A stretch of 64,000 nt of DNA, taken from positions 310,001 through 374,000 of the forward strand of contig NZ_JASCIR010000001.1 in NCBI RefSeq assembly GCF_029968095.1. Reading direction: 5' to 3'. Shown here one piece after another: positions 32,841 to 41,481 of the stretch. Origin of the DNA: Streptomyces solicavernae. Its GTDB lineage: Bacteria; Actinomycetota; Actinomycetes; Streptomycetales; Streptomycetaceae. The notes beneath the pieces are model-generated. The model made no database searches, had not been told where the DNA came from, and saw only the letters and a program-made list of their open reading frames with translations. The position numbers were made by a program, and so were the translations under genes. How positions within the stretch are numbered: the stretch's first letter is position 1; each line of letters opens with the position of its first letter.

Positions 32841-32932
32841 GGGTGACCCCTTTACCGGCGACGGTGGTGGTGCCTGTCGGGGCACGACGGTAGCAGGCGG
32901 TCTAGACCAGAGGGGTCAGTATCCAGCCCCTG

Positions 32933-32972
32933 GACCCGGCCACCCGGCCACCCGGCCACCCGGCCCGACCGC
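32933..32972. repeat. ACCCGGCC tandem repeat
   Basis: Four to five copies of an 8-bp ACCCGGCC unit, about 40 bp before the end of the FUSC gene. Confidence 0.7.
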
Positions 32973-33013
32973 GTGGGACCCGCGGAACGCGCTCCGGAAG
33001 CACCCCCGTACCC

Positions 33014-34525
33014 TCACGCCCCCACGGGCACCCGGTGGGACCTGCGCAACGGCACCGCCAGTTCCAGCAAGGACCGCTCCAGCGCCGACAGGTGGGCCAG
33101 CACCGGTTCCGGGCCCGCCGGCTGGGCCGCGGGCGTCTCGCCCGGCCGGCTCCGCCGCCCCGCGACCGGCGTGTCCGTCAGCGCTTCGACGGCCGCCTCC
33201 ACCCGCCGGCACGCGGCGGCCAGCCGCGCGTCGTGGGAGGCCTCCGGGTCCGCGGCGACCGCGGCGAGCCCGCGCACCTCGCGCGCACAGTCGTCGAGCA
33301 GCGCGAGCACCCGCCGCGCGCGCCCCTTGCGGGCCTTCATCGGGGTGAGCGGATGCACGAGGGGCGCGAGGGACAGCCGTACGCGCCCCAGGTTCTGTTC
33401 GAGCTCCGCCACGCGCGCTCCCGGGTCGGCAGCCGCGCTCCCCGCGAGCCGGGCGGCGGCATCGGCCGTGCAGGCGTGCACCGACCACAGCGCGCGCTCC
33501 ACCCACGCGTCGGTTACGGAGTGCGTGGTGACCGGCAGCACGAGCAGCACTGCCAGCACGGCTCCGAGCGCGCCGACCGCCGTCTCGCTCACCCGTAGGG
33601 CAAGCAGCCCGGTGTCGAGCACACCGAGCAGCCCGTACAGCATGCTCGCCATCACCGTCACGGCGAGCATCATCCACGTATACGAAACGGCGGCGGTATA
33701 GAAGATTCCGAACACACACACCGCGATGACCACGGCCGCGACCACCGGCTCATGATGCAGCGGGACGGCGACAGCCAAGCCCAGCACCACTCCCAGCACC
33801 GTTCCCAGGAACCGCCTGAAACCGCGCACCACTGTCTCGCCACGCGAGGTCGTGTTGACGAACACCCACCAGGCGGCGCCGACGGCCCAATACCAACGCT
33901 GTTCGGAGAGCACCTGCCCAGCCGCGAGTGCGAGGCCGGCTCCCACGACTGCCTGTACGGCCTGCCGGGTCGTCATCCGAGCGAGCCCGTTGCCCCCTGT
34001 CGGGGCGGCGACCACGGCTGGTGCGGGCATCCGGCGCTCGTAGCACCACAGCACGAATCGCACTGCGGACGATGCCGCCAGAGACAGGAGCATGGCCCCG
34101 TAGAGCTCGGGCAGCTGACTGGGCACAGCATGCAGAAACTGGGCCACGAAAAGGGTCATGAAGGCAAATACGCCGAGCGAGTGCCCGCGCGGCCCCCAGC
34201 GGCGCGCGTACACCCCTGCTCCCACGACTGCCAGGAACACCGCGTCCAGGGCGAGGGGCTCGTCATGCAGGACGGCCCCGAGCGCGAGCACCGGCAACCC
34301 GACAACAGGCATCAGCACAGTCGTCAGCGCCTGCCCACGGACTGTCACATCCGTGACCGTGAACAGGGCGAGCAGCGCCGCCAGTCCCCCGGTGATGGCG
34401 GCCACCAGTGAAAACCCAACCGCCCCGCACAACGCCACGGCGAGCCCGATGCCCAGCACGGCCCGGCTCGCGAACCGCAGCCGCATCCGACCCGGATCCG
34501 GCGCCACGAACACCCTCTTCAGCAA
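33014..34525 (-). CDS. FUSC-family transporter
   Basis: The 503-aa protein from the TTG at 34525 (product MLKRVFVAPDPG...) matches the normal N-terminus of actinobacterial FUSC proteins; the frame is open to 34630. It has two groups of about six TM helices (about residues 20-165 and 195-345). GWWVFVNTTSRGETVVRGFRRFLGTVLGV-type sequence sits at the start of the second group, the FUSC hallmark. A cytosolic helical tail with coiled-coil character follows (about 355-500). FUSC proteins resemble aromatic-acid exporters such as AaeB/YccS. The substrate is unknown. It is divergent from the STAND/WD40 gene. Confidence 0.85.
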   Translation of the reverse strand: MLKRVFVAPDPGRMRLRFASRAVLGIGLAVALCGAVGFSLVAAITGGLAALLALFTVTDVTVRGQALTTVLMPVVGLPVLALGAVLHDEPLALDAVFLAVVGAGVYARRWGPRGHSLGVFAFMTLFVAQFLHAVPSQLPELYGAMLLSLAASSAVRFVLWCYERRMPAPAVVAAPTGGNGLARMTTRQAVQAVVGAGLALAAGQVLSEQRWYWAVGAAWWVFVNTTSRGETVVRGFRRFLGTVLGVVLGLAVAVPLHHEPVVAAVVIAVCVFGIFYTAAVSYTWMMLAVTVMASMLYGLLGVLDTGLLALRVSETAVGALGAVLAVLLVLPVTTHSVTDAWVERALWSVHACTADAAARLAGSAAADPGARVAELEQNLGRVRLSLAPLVHPLTPMKARKGRARRVLALLDDCAREVRGLAAVAADPEASHDARLAAACRRVEAAVEALTDTPVAGRRSRPGETPAAQPAGPEPVLAHLSALERSLLELAVPLRRSHRVPVGA

Positions 34526-34639
34526 GTTGCCCCGCCCGCTCCGCACACGAGGTGCGCGATTACATGAGTTCCGACATGAGAAAGGCGCCGCGGAGATCCT
34601 CCAGGATCCGCAGCGCCATCGCCCGATCATCGAAGCATG

Positions 34640-35008
34640 AAGGCGACCGATGGTTCAACAGCGACCATCTTTACTAGGCCAATGGCACACTACGGCCGTG
34701 CCTCGCTCAGCCGCAGCAGAACCAACGGACCAGCTCACGGTTCACCGTCGAGGTTCAGGATCCGATCGACGTCTACATGGTGCGACGGCCGGGTGCGGGT
34801 GCCCTCGGAACGTGAGGAGGATTGCGGCCCCAAGTACGTCCAGTACGAGGGCGATCCGGGCGCACTCCCCCAGCCTTCGGCCGGGGACCCCCAGAGCACG
34901 CTCCCCCAACGCCCCAACGCCCCAACGGAAACGCGGGAGTTGGGGGTGGCTGTAGCCTTCGGCAGTCGGCAGCACCAGGGATGCGGGCTGTTTCAAGGAG
35001 CGGTGTAA
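34640..35008. other. Intergenic region with REP-like palindrome
   Basis: This 370-bp region between FUSC and the STAND gene has lower GC in its left part and no supportable gene. At 34865-34896 it holds CTCCCCCAGCCTTCGGCC followed by GGGGACCCCC, a form of the palindromic CTCCCCCAGCCTTCGGC element that recurs in Streptomyces genomes. It is followed by ACGCCCCA repeats. The RBS AAGGAG of the STAND gene is at 34995-35000. Confidence 0.6.
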
Positions 35009-38000
35009 GTGACCGGCAGGCGGGTCGTCGCAGTCGTCGTGCTCACTGTCGCTACGGGTGTCGCGGCGGCTCTGGCGGCGCTGGCGGGCAATGCGGCAAG
35101 TTCCCAGGAGCGCTGGCCAGGCGTTTTGGACGTGCTGCGTCGGCACCCGTGGCCGTCGCTGCTGGTGCTCACCTTTCTGGTCGTGGTGGCTGGTGTGGCG
35201 TTGTTCTGGGCGCAGGACCGTCCGGCTGCGGGGGCGGACGATCCGCCTCCTCCGCCGCCCGCGCAGGTGCCTGGCTGGGTGGTCGACAGGGCGGAGAGCG
35301 CCCGGGCCGTGGCTGCGGTGTGCGGAACGAGGCGCGGTGCAGTGGGCATCACCACGGCGCTGGAGGGTGCGGGCGGGTTCGGCAAGACCACGCTGGCCGG
35401 CGTGGTGTGTGCCGCTCCCCGGGTACGGCGGCGTTTTCGGGGCCGGGTGTATCTCATCACCCTGGGCCGGGAGGTGCGCGGGCGGGCCGCGATTGCCGCG
35501 AAGGTCGCCGAGGCCACGGAGTTCATCACCGGAGACACCCGCACCTTCACCGACCCGCAGGCGGCCGGGGCCCATCTGGGGCGGCTTCTGGGCCAGCGGC
35601 GGCGTACCCTGCTGGTCCTCGACGACGTCTGGACGCCCGAGCAACTGGCCCCATTCCTGATCGGGGGCAGCCGGTGTGTGCGGCTGGTGACCACACGCGT
35701 TCCCTCCGTGCTGCCGCCCGGGGCGGCGCGTATCCGGATCGATGAGATGTCACCCGCCCAGGCCCGGCAGGTGCTGACCTGGAACTTGCCGGGCCTGCCT
35801 GAGGAAGTGGTCCAGGGCCTGTTGCGCGTGACTGGGCAGTGGGCGCTGCTGCTGCGCCAGGTCAACCGGCTGCTCGCGCGGGAAGTGGCCACCGGGGTCG
35901 CAGCGGCCGATGCCGGCCGGGACGTGCTGCGGCGGCTGGGGCAGCACGGGCCGACAGCAGCGGACGACCCGGGCACGGCGCTGGACCTGGACGACCCGCA
36001 GCAACGGGCCAAGGCGGTCCGGGCGACCGTCGAGGCCGCCACCACCCTCCTGCCCGCCGGCGGGTACCAGCGCTTCGCCGAGCTGGGTGTGTTCGCCGAG
36101 GACGAGGCCATCCCCGTCTCGCTGGTCGCCCGGCTGTGGCAGGCCACCGGCGCCCTCACCGCGGCCGAAGCCCGGCAGCTGTGCCGCACCCTGGACGAGC
36201 TGTCCCTGCTCACCCTCACCCCGGCAGTCGGCGGCACGGTCAGCCTGCACGACGTCATCCGCGACTATCTGCGCGGGGAACTCGGCCCCACCCGCCTGGC
36301 CGCCCTGCACACCGCCCTGGTGGACACGGTCGAAGCCGGTCTGCCCCCGGCCGACCCGCTCGCGCCCTCGGCGCCACGGCCCGGCGCCGCCTGGTGGACG
36401 CTGCCCGACGGCTACCTGTCCGATCACCTCATCGCCCACCTGCTCGCCGCAGGCCGCTCAGCCCAAGCCGAAGCCGTCGCCGGCGATCTGCGCTGGGTGG
36501 AGACCCGGCTGCACCAGCGCGGCCCCACTGCCCCCTGGTCCGACCTGGATCAGATACCCACCCCCACCGCGGCCTCCCGGGCCCGCGACCTCGCCCGGAT
36601 CGGCCATTTCCTCGCCCCGACCGAACCCGCCCACCTGTTGACCGCCGTCCTGTACAACCGCCTGGAGCCAGTGGCCGACTGGCACGACCAGGTGACCGCC
36701 CGGCAGGACCAGTCCGGCCAGGCGACCCTGACCAACCGCTGGCCCTCACCAGACCTGGCCGACCCCGCCCTGCAGCGCACCCTGACCGGGCACACGGCCT
36801 CGGTGAGAGCGGTGGCGATCGCCCCGGACGGCACCTGGCTCGCCACCGTCGCCGACGACGGCGACCTCTTCCGCGCGGGGGAAGTGAGGATCTGGGACCG
36901 GGCCACCGGCGCCTGCACCAAGACCCTGACCGGACATACCCGCGGAGTGAATGCCGTGGCCATTGCTCCGGACGGCACCTGGCTCGCCACCGTCGGCGAC
37001 GTCAGCCTCTTCGGGCGGGGCGGTGTGCGGATCTGGGACCGGGCCACCGGCACCTGCACCGCCGGCTTGCCCGGACACATCAGCAAGGTGAGGGCGGTGG
37101 CGATCGCCCCGGACGGCACCTGGCTCGCCACCGGCAGCGGCGTCATTCCCGGGGGCGGGGAGGTGCAGATCCGGGATCAGGCCACCGGCACCCGTACTGC
37201 CAGCTTGCGCGCCGGCCCGGTGGAGGCGCTGGCGATATCCCCGGACGGCACCTGGCTCGCCACGGCCGACGGTACGACGGTACGGATCTGGGACCGGGCC
37301 ACCACCACCTGCACCCACACGCTGACCGGACACACCCGCTGGGTGCGGGACGTGGCGATTGCTCCGGACGGCACCTGGCTGGCCACCGCAGGCGATGACG
37401 GGACGGTACGGATCTGGGACGGGGCAACCGGCACCTGCACCCACACACTGACCGGAAACACCGGCAGAGTGCAGGCCGTCGCGATCGCTCCGGACGGCAC
37501 CTGGCTCGCCACCGCCAGCGGCGAGACGGTGCGGATCTGGGACCGGTCCACCGGCACCTGCACCCACACACTGACCGGACACACCGGCAGAGTGCAGGCC
37601 GTCGCGATCGCCCCGGACGGCACCTGGCTCGCCACTGGAGGTGACGACAGAACCGTGCGGATCTGGGACCGGCCCGCGAGCAGTGCCGCCGCTGCGGGAC
37701 GCTCCCACAGGGTGGATGTGGTGGCGGTTGCTCCGGACGGCACCTGGCTGGCCACCGCAGGCGATGACGGGACGGTACGGATCTGGGACGGGGCAACCGG
37801 CACCTGCACCCACACGCTGACCGGACACACCGGCAGAGTGCAGGCCGTCGCGATCGCTCCGGACGGCACCTGGCTCGCCACCGCCAGCGGCGAGACGGTG
37901 CGGATCTGGGACCGGTCCACCGGCACCTCCACCCGCACCCTGACCGGACACACCAGCGAAGTGCAGGCCGTCGCGATCGCTCCGGACGGCACCTGGCTCG

Positions 38001-38689
38001 CCACCGCCAGCGGCGAGACGGTGCGGCCCGTGAACCTCAGCAGGACCAGGAGGGGAGACCTCCCACCCGGCGGGGTGCTGCGGACCACGGACCGAGACGC
38101 CGAACGCGGCGAGATCGTTACTCCCGGGGAGGTGCGGATCTGGGACCGGGCCACCGGCGCCTGCACCAACACGCTGATCGGACACAGGGGCAGCATGCGG
38201 GCCGTGGCGATTGCCCCGGACGGCACCTGGCTCGCCGCCCTCATCAATTCGGCGGTGTGGATCTGGGACCGGGCCACCGGCACCCGCACCGACACCCTTG
38301 GATACAACGGCAGTGTGGATGCCATGGCCCTTGCTCCGGACGGCACCTGGCTCGCCACCATCGGCCACGGCTATGACCTTTCCCGTGAGGAGAGAGTGCA
38401 GATCTGGGACCGGGCCTCCGGCATCTGCACCCACACCCTGACCGGACACACCGGCAGAGTGCAGGCCGTGGCGATCGCCCCGGACGGCACCAGGCTGGCC
38501 ACGACCGGCAGCGACGGGACGGTGCGGATCTGGGACTGGGCACTGGAACACCCTGTCGTCCAGGTACGGACGGACGACTCTCCGGCCGCCTGCGCCTGGA
38601 CTCCCGAGGGCCGAGGCTTGATAGTCGGCGGCGCTCAAGGACTGTATTTCTACGACTTCCGTCCCGGGGCACCCACTCACGGCCATTGA
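35009..38689 (+). CDS. Membrane-anchored STAND/NB-ARC ATPase with ~14 WD40 repeats
   Basis: The 1226-aa protein starts at a GTG eight bases after AAGGAG. Residues about 5-27 and 49-68 are two TM helices joined by a short loop, then a Pro-run (78-84). An NB-ARC/AP-ATPase follows: P-loop GAGGFGKTTLAG (about 120-131), Walker B LLVLDDVW (201-208), sensor RLVTTR (225-230), then winged-helix and helical arm regions (about 250-585), including ELGVFAEDEAIP and SLHDVIRDYLRGEL. From about 589 to the C-terminus there are thirteen clear WD40 blades of the form TLTGHT-V-AVAIAPDGTWLAT-VRIWDRATG plus one degenerate last blade, enough for two seven-bladed propellers as in Apaf-1. Blade 10 carries an insert of about 35 residues. 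Such proteins are signal-responsive switches; ligand, effector and role here are unknown. Confidence 0.9.
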   Translation: MTGRRVVAVVVLTVATGVAAALAALAGNAASSQERWPGVLDVLRRHPWPSLLVLTFLVVVAGVALFWAQDRPAAGADDPPPPPPAQVPGWVVDRAESARAVAAVCGTRRGAVGITTALEGAGGFGKTTLAGVVCAAPRVRRRFRGRVYLITLGREVRGRAAIAAKVAEATEFITGDTRTFTDPQAAGAHLGRLLGQRRRTLLVLDDVWTPEQLAPFLIGGSRCVRLVTTRVPSVLPPGAARIRIDEMSPAQARQVLTWNLPGLPEEVVQGLLRVTGQWALLLRQVNRLLAREVATGVAAADAGRDVLRRLGQHGPTAADDPGTALDLDDPQQRAKAVRATVEAATTLLPAGGYQRFAELGVFAEDEAIPVSLVARLWQATGALTAAEARQLCRTLDELSLLTLTPAVGGTVSLHDVIRDYLRGELGPTRLAALHTALVDTVEAGLPPADPLAPSAPRPGAAWWTLPDGYLSDHLIAHLLAAGRSAQAEAVAGDLRWVETRLHQRGPTAPWSDLDQIPTPTAASRARDLARIGHFLAPTEPAHLLTAVLYNRLEPVADWHDQVTARQDQSGQATLTNRWPSPDLADPALQRTLTGHTASVRAVAIAPDGTWLATVADDGDLFRAGEVRIWDRATGACTKTLTGHTRGVNAVAIAPDGTWLATVGDVSLFGRGGVRIWDRATGTCTAGLPGHISKVRAVAIAPDGTWLATGSGVIPGGGEVQIRDQATGTRTASLRAGPVEALAISPDGTWLATADGTTVRIWDRATTTCTHTLTGHTRWVRDVAIAPDGTWLATAGDDGTVRIWDGATGTCTHTLTGNTGRVQAVAIAPDGTWLATASGETVRIWDRSTGTCTHTLTGHTGRVQAVAIAPDGTWLATGGDDRTVRIWDRPASSAAAAGRSHRVDVVAVAPDGTWLATAGDDGTVRIWDGATGTCTHTLTGHTGRVQAVAIAPDGTWLATASGETVRIWDRSTGTSTRTLTGHTSEVQAVAIAPDGTWLATASGETVRPVNLSRTRRGDLPPGGVLRTTDRDAERGEIVTPGEVRIWDRATGACTNTLIGHRGSMRAVAIAPDGTWLAALINSAVWIWDRATGTRTDTLGYNGSVDAMALAPDGTWLATIGHGYDLSREERVQIWDRASGICTHTLTGHTGRVQAVAIAPDGTRLATTGSDGTVRIWDWALEHPVVQVRTDDSPAACAWTPEGRGLIVGGAQGLYFYDFRPGAPTHGH

Positions 38690-38786
38690 CCCGTGATCCG
38701 TGGCAGCCGACGGCGTGGCCGGCGCGACGGGCGAAGCGGTCACCGACGGCGTCGGCTCGGTGCGATGTTCCCGCTGCCCGACCGAC

Positions 38787-38893
38787 GGGCCAGCGGGCCA
38801 GCGGGCCAGCGGGCCAGCGGACCGATGGACCGGCGGACCGGCGGACCGGCGGACCGGCGGACCGGCGGACCGGCGGACCGGCGGACCGGCGGA
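38787..38893. repeat. 8-bp minisatellite abutting the M23 peptidase stop
   Basis: Four GGGCCAGC units are followed by one GGACCGAT and eight GGACCGGC units. The array ends at the base before the stop codon of the minus-strand peptidase gene. It fills most of the 204-bp gap after the STAND gene. Confidence 0.9.
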
Positions 38894-39817
38894 CTAGATG
38901 CGGATCCCGCGCTTCGCCAGGTACGTGATCGGGTTGATATCGGACCCGTAGCCGCGGCGGGCGCGGATCTCCAGGTGCAGGTGGGGGCCGGTGGAGCGGC
39001 CGGTGTTGCCGCTGTCGGCGATGCGCTGCCCGGCGTGGACACGTCCGCCGTCCTTCACTCGGATCCGGGACAGATGGGCGTAGATCGAGTACCGCCCGTC
39101 CCGCATCTTGATCGTCACCGCCTTGCCGTACGCACCGGACCGGCGGGCCAGGACGACGACGCCCGCGGCGACCGAGTACACGGGGGTGCCCTGCGGCACG
39201 GCCAGGTCGACCCCGGTGTGGTAGCCCGCGAGCCAGTCGCCGCGGACGCGGTAGCCCGTGGTGATGCGGTAGCTGCGGGTCAGCGGGCGGGCATAGGGGC
39301 GGCCCATCGCGGGGGCGCCCGCGGCCTCGGGCCCTGCGGCGGACTCGCCGGGGCACAGCGCGCGCCCCTCGGTCCAGCGCCCGGCGCCGCCGCCGGTCCA
39401 GGACCAGGGTCCGGTGGGTGCGGTCTCGCGGGCCCAGTCCGTGCCCCGGCCCGGCGCCGGCCAGCCGCCCTGCCGGTCCTGCCCCGCGGGTTCGGCGCAG
39501 GCGCCCACGAGGCCGGGGTCGCGCAGGTCCGTCCCGGTCAGCCCGAACCGGGACTCGTCGACGGCGGCGAGCAGTTCCTCGTACTCCTGGTCGTAGAACG
39601 CGCTGCACCCTCCGGTCAGGGCGGCGTCGGCCGGGTCGAGCAGGGCGCTCTCGGGGACCGGCAGGCGGAAGCCGGTCAGGGCGCCGCCGCCGAAGAGCCC
39701 GGCCACCAGGCCGAGCGCCCGCCGGCGGGTCGCGTTCGGGGCAGCGGGGCGGGCGCCCGGGGTGGCCGGGGCCGGCCGCTGCGCGGTGCTGCTGTCTTCG
39801 CTCACCTCGTCAGCCAT
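38894..39817 (-). CDS. M23-family metallopeptidase (cell-wall endopeptidase), probably exported
   Basis: The 307-aa protein has RRRALGLVAGLFGGGALTGF at about residues 31-50, a twin-Arg-like exported N-terminus. The LytM/M23 domain (about 185-300) contains GYRVRGDWLAGYHTGVDL (first zinc His and Asp), GVVVLARRSGAYGKAVTIKM, YAHLSRIRV, and TGPHLHLEIR (HxH ligand pair). It would cleave peptidoglycan peptide cross-links. The middle region (about 60-180) is Gly/Pro/Trp-rich with no domain recognised. A 274-bp divergent region separates it from the Lrp/AsnC-type regulator. Confidence 0.88.
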   Translation of the reverse strand: MADEVSEDSSTAQRPAPATPGARPAAPNATRRRALGLVAGLFGGGALTGFRLPVPESALLDPADAALTGGCSAFYDQEYEELLAAVDESRFGLTGTDLRDPGLVGACAEPAGQDRQGGWPAPGRGTDWARETAPTGPWSWTGGGAGRWTEGRALCPGESAAGPEAAGAPAMGRPYARPLTRSYRITTGYRVRGDWLAGYHTGVDLAVPQGTPVYSVAAGVVVLARRSGAYGKAVTIKMRDGRYSIYAHLSRIRVKDGGRVHAGQRIADSGNTGRSTGPHLHLEIRARRGYGSDINPITYLAKRGIRI

Positions 39818-39982
39818 ACGAACGAGCACAAGGGCTCCCCCGCCCTCCGTGCACGCCGACCGCCGCCGTCCGGAGGACCCGGAGCGTTCGCACACAGCCT
39901 CAGAGCGCGCCCGGGAGCGGCGTCCGTTGGCCCAGGCCGACGCTGTGGCCGTGCGCCATTGGTACATTCGCGGCGGAACATC

Positions 39983-40016
39983 GCGTCCGTACGGATCGAA
40001 TTGCGTACGGACGCAA
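39983..40016. promoter_or_regulatory. Large inverted repeat upstream of the Lrp/AsnC gene
   Basis: GCGTCCGTACG (39983-39993) and CGTACGGACGC (40004-40014) are perfect 11-bp arms around ten bases. The right part also forms a nested palindrome TTGCGT-ACGG-ACGCAA (40001-40016). It lies 76 bp before the regulator start, in the region shared with the divergent M23 gene, and is a good candidate for Lrp-type autoregulation. Confidence 0.5.
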
Positions 40017-40091
40017 GGAACGCCGCGGACGGAGCACACCGGGAGCACACCGGGAGCGCACCGTCCGGGCTGGGGCAGGAGGCCGGTCGGC

Positions 40092-40580
40092 ATGGCGGTG
40101 GACGCACTCGACACCCGTATTCTCCGGCTACTGCTTGAGCAGCCGCGCACGAGCGTGCGGGAGTACGCGCGAATCCTCGGCATCGCGCGCGGCACCCTGC
40201 AGGCGCGGCTCGACCGGCTTGAGCGGGAGGGCGTGATCACCGGGGCGGGGCCGACCCTGTCACCGGCCGCGCTCGGCCACCCGGTGTTGGCGTTCGTGCA
40301 CATCGAGGTCACCCAGGGGCACCTGGACGAGGTGGGGGACGCGCTGGCCTCGGTGCCGGAGATCATCGAGGCGTTCTCGATCACCGGGGGCGGCGATCTG
40401 CTGACCCGCGTCGCCGCCCGGGACAACGCCCACCTGGAGGACCTCATCCAGCAGCTCATCCAGCTGCCGGGCGTGGTCCGCACCCGCACCGAGGTCGCGC
40501 TGCGCGAGCGCGTCCCGCACCGGCTGCTGCCGCTGGTGGCGTCGGTGGGCGCGGCGGCGGAGCGCAGCGAGAGGCGCTGA
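40092..40580 (+). CDS. Lrp/AsnC-family transcriptional regulator
   Basis: The 162-aa protein has the AsnC HTH (LDTRILRLLLEQPRTSVREYARILGIARGTLQARLDRLEREGVI) at residues 5-50 and an RAM ligand domain (FVHIEVTQGHLDEVGDALASVPEIIEAFSITGGGDLLTRVAARDNAHLEDLIQQLIQLPGVVRTRTEVAL). Proteins of this type respond to amino acids. AGGAGG precedes the ATG. A 27-bp minisatellite begins in the bases just before its stop codon and continues downstream. Confidence 0.92.
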   Translation: MAVDALDTRILRLLLEQPRTSVREYARILGIARGTLQARLDRLEREGVITGAGPTLSPAALGHPVLAFVHIEVTQGHLDEVGDALASVPEIIEAFSITGGGDLLTRVAARDNAHLEDLIQQLIQLPGVVRTRTEVALRERVPHRLLPLVASVGAAAERSERR

Positions 40581-40713
40581 GCCACCGGCCACCGCGAGCA
40601 GCACAGAGCCACCGGCCACCGCGAGCAGCACAGAGCCACCGGCCACCGCGAGCAGCACAGAGCCACCGGCCACCGCGAGCAGCACAGAGCCACCGGCCAC
40701 CGCGAGAAGCGCC
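40579..40713. repeat. 27-bp tandem repeat starting at the Lrp stop codon
   Basis: Five units of a 27-bp sequence beginning GAGCCACCGGCCACCGCGAG start at 40579, 40606, 40633, 40660 and 40687. They are identical except at the end of the last one. The first unit includes the TGA stop of the regulator gene, so the array sits exactly at the gene end. Confidence 0.92.
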
Positions 40714-40743
40714 GACCCACCGGGCCTTGGCATGCTGGGACGC

Positions 40744-41481
40744 ATGAGCACTACGAGCAGCAGCCCCGGCCCGGCGGGACACCCGGGACACCCCCTGGCG
40801 CACACCGCCGTCGTCTTCGATCTGGACGGCACCCTCGTGGACAGCGAGCCCAACTACTTCGAGGCCGGCCGGCAGCTGCTCGCCGCCCACGGCGTCCCGG
40901 ACTTCGGCTGGCGGGAGCACGAGCAGTACGTCGGCATCAGCACGGCCGAGACGCTGGCGATCTGGCGGGAGAAGTACGCCCTGAAGGCGCCGCTCGACGA
41001 GCTGCTTGCCGAGAAGAACCGGCTGTACCTGGAGCTGGCGGCGGCCGGGACGTACGCCTACCCGGAGATGCGTGCCTTCGTGGAGCTGCTGCACGCGCGG
41101 GGGGTGCCGATGGCCGTGGCGTCGGGTTCGTCGCGCGCGGCGATCACCGCGATCCTGCGGGGTACGGGCCTGGACGCGCTGCTGACGACGCTCGTCTCCG
41201 CCGAGGAGGTGCCGCAGGGGAAGCCGGAGCCCGATGTGTTCCTGGAGGCCGCCCGCCGCCTCGGCGTTCCGCCGGCCGCCTGTGTCGTGCTTGAGGACGC
41301 GGCGCCGGGCGCGGTGGCCGCGCACAAGGCGGGCATGCAGTGCATCGCGATCCCGTACGTGGCGGCCACCGCCGACGACCCGGCCTTCGCCACGGGGGGC
41401 CTCGTGTTCCCGGGCGGCCAGCTGCAGTTCACGGCCCGCGCGGCCTACGACTGGCTGCTCGCCTCGCGCGCCGAATCCTGA
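40744..41481 (+). CDS. HAD-superfamily hydrolase (beta-phosphoglucomutase/GPH-like)
   Basis: The 245-aa protein has motif I VVFDLDGTLVDSE (nucleophile and acid Asp), motif II MAVASGSSRAAI, motif III GKPEPDVFLEAARRLGV (Lys), and motif IV VVLEDAAPGAVAAHKAG, with a helical cap domain of the subclass I type. Enzymes of this branch are sugar-phosphate phosphatases or phosphoglucomutases. An ATG four codons upstream (40732) is also possible. The 3' end overlaps that of the convergent acyltransferase gene by 37 bp. Confidence 0.9.
   Translation: MSTTSSSPGPAGHPGHPLAHTAVVFDLDGTLVDSEPNYFEAGRQLLAAHGVPDFGWREHEQYVGISTAETLAIWREKYALKAPLDELLAEKNRLYLELAAAGTYAYPEMRAFVELLHARGVPMAVASGSSRAAITAILRGTGLDALLTTLVSAEEVPQGKPEPDVFLEAARRLGVPPAACVVLEDAAPGAVAAHKAGMQCIAIPYVAATADDPAFATGGLVFPGGQLQFTARAAYDWLLASRAES

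Noticed and set aside
36746..38743. Long minus-strand frames opposite the WD40 region
   Set aside because: They mirror the repeated DNA of the WD40 blades and have no domain of their own; the plus frame has clear WD40 motifs.
34640..38893. A phage, integrative element or genomic island around the STAND gene
   Set aside because: No integrase, transfer gene, tRNA end or direct repeats were found; GC shift is slight and limited to the intergenic part. The gene could still be accessory, but that cannot be shown from this window.
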